From assembly GCA_022574315.1 (NCBI GenBank), contig JACZSH010000091.1, forward strand, positions 1-5,848: a DNA stretch of 5,848 nt. Direction: 5' to 3'. Positions 5,758 to 5,848 of the stretch are shown here, one piece after another (positions within the stretch are counted from its first letter, which is position 1; each line of letters starts with the position of its first letter). The notes below the pieces were generated by a model. It worked only from the letters and a program-made list of their open reading frames with translations. It made no database searches and was not told the DNA's origin. The translations under genes were made by a program, and so were the position numbers. The stretch is from Chloroflexota bacterium. Lineage in GTDB: Bacteria > Chloroflexota > Dehalococcoidia > Dehalococcoidales > RBG-16-60-22.

Positions 5758-5848
5758 GGAGTATTTTACGGTGACGCCCGTTTGTTCGATTTGCCTGACC
5801 ATTGGCGCCGGTGGGGGCGGGCCGTCGAAAACGGTTGTCACGGGCCCT
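5692..5848 (-). pseudogene. Fragment of a YacP-like NYN/PIN-domain protein, both ends missing
   Basis: Read on the minus strand from the right edge, the frame gives VTTVFDGPPPPAP, then GVTVKYSSDRPADEVIIEHI and KLFDES. This matches the pattern of YacP-type RNA-binding NYN domains: a VxVVFD beta strand, a variable turn, then GVEVxYS...ADExIExL. The N-terminal part with the catalytic DGYN-type motif would lie beyond the window. The expected next strand (VTSDR-like) does not appear; instead the frame runs into sequence antisense to radA. The family assignment rests on pattern recall over about 50 residues. If the neighbouring radA break is an assembly artefact, this is simply a piece of another locus. 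Confidence 0.5.

Noticed and set aside
1..5848. CRISPR array, tRNA genes, insertion sequence ends, phage attachment sites
   Set aside because: No regularly spaced direct repeats, no tRNA cloverleaf sequences, and no transposase or terminal inverted repeats were seen by eye on either strand.

Overview
The window looks like a bacterial chromosome segment from the Chloroflexota, most plausibly a Dehalococcoidia-like lineage. This is an inference from gene content (ClpC and RadA as neighbours, a free-standing 5S rRNA gene, an anaerobe-type Na+-pump decarboxylase module), from GC-rich third codon positions, and from the use of TTG and GTG starts. No gene here fixes the taxonomy. All the main genes lie on the + strand.

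Layout. Bases 1-249 are non-coding and end in a good extended -10 promoter for a lone 5S rRNA gene (about 250-371), with no 23S rRNA 3' end upstream. A near-consensus sigma-70-type promoter (391-419) follows at once and drives clpC (467-2935), a complete 822-residue Hsp100 unfoldase. Next comes a compact three-gene cassette: a 73-residue biotin carrier protein with a TTG start (3074-3295), a 48-residue single-helix membrane protein (3366-3512), and a divergent beta subunit of the Na+-translocating carboxylic-acid decarboxylase family (3534-4739). A terminator-like hairpin lies before the cassette (2975-3014) and a strong intrinsic terminator after it (4744-4781). radA (4819 onward) then begins, apparently from its own promoter and probably as a leaderless GTG-start message.

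How the genes work together. ClpC and RadA are housekeeping stress genes (protein quality control; recombination and branch migration) that are neighbours in many Gram-positive genomes. The cassette between them supplies the biotin carrier, the small membrane subunit and the ion-pumping membrane subunit of a decarboxylase pump, but not the carboxyltransferase (alpha) subunit that would define its substrate. The substrate therefore cannot be read from this window.

The right end is abnormal. RadA similarity stops near residue 289, before the Lon-protease-like C-terminal domain. From about 5690 to the end, the opposite strand reads convincingly as part of a YacP-like NYN/PIN-domain protein. This is either an inversion breakpoint that truncates radA or, more likely given that it is about 160 bases from the sequence end, an assembly chimera.
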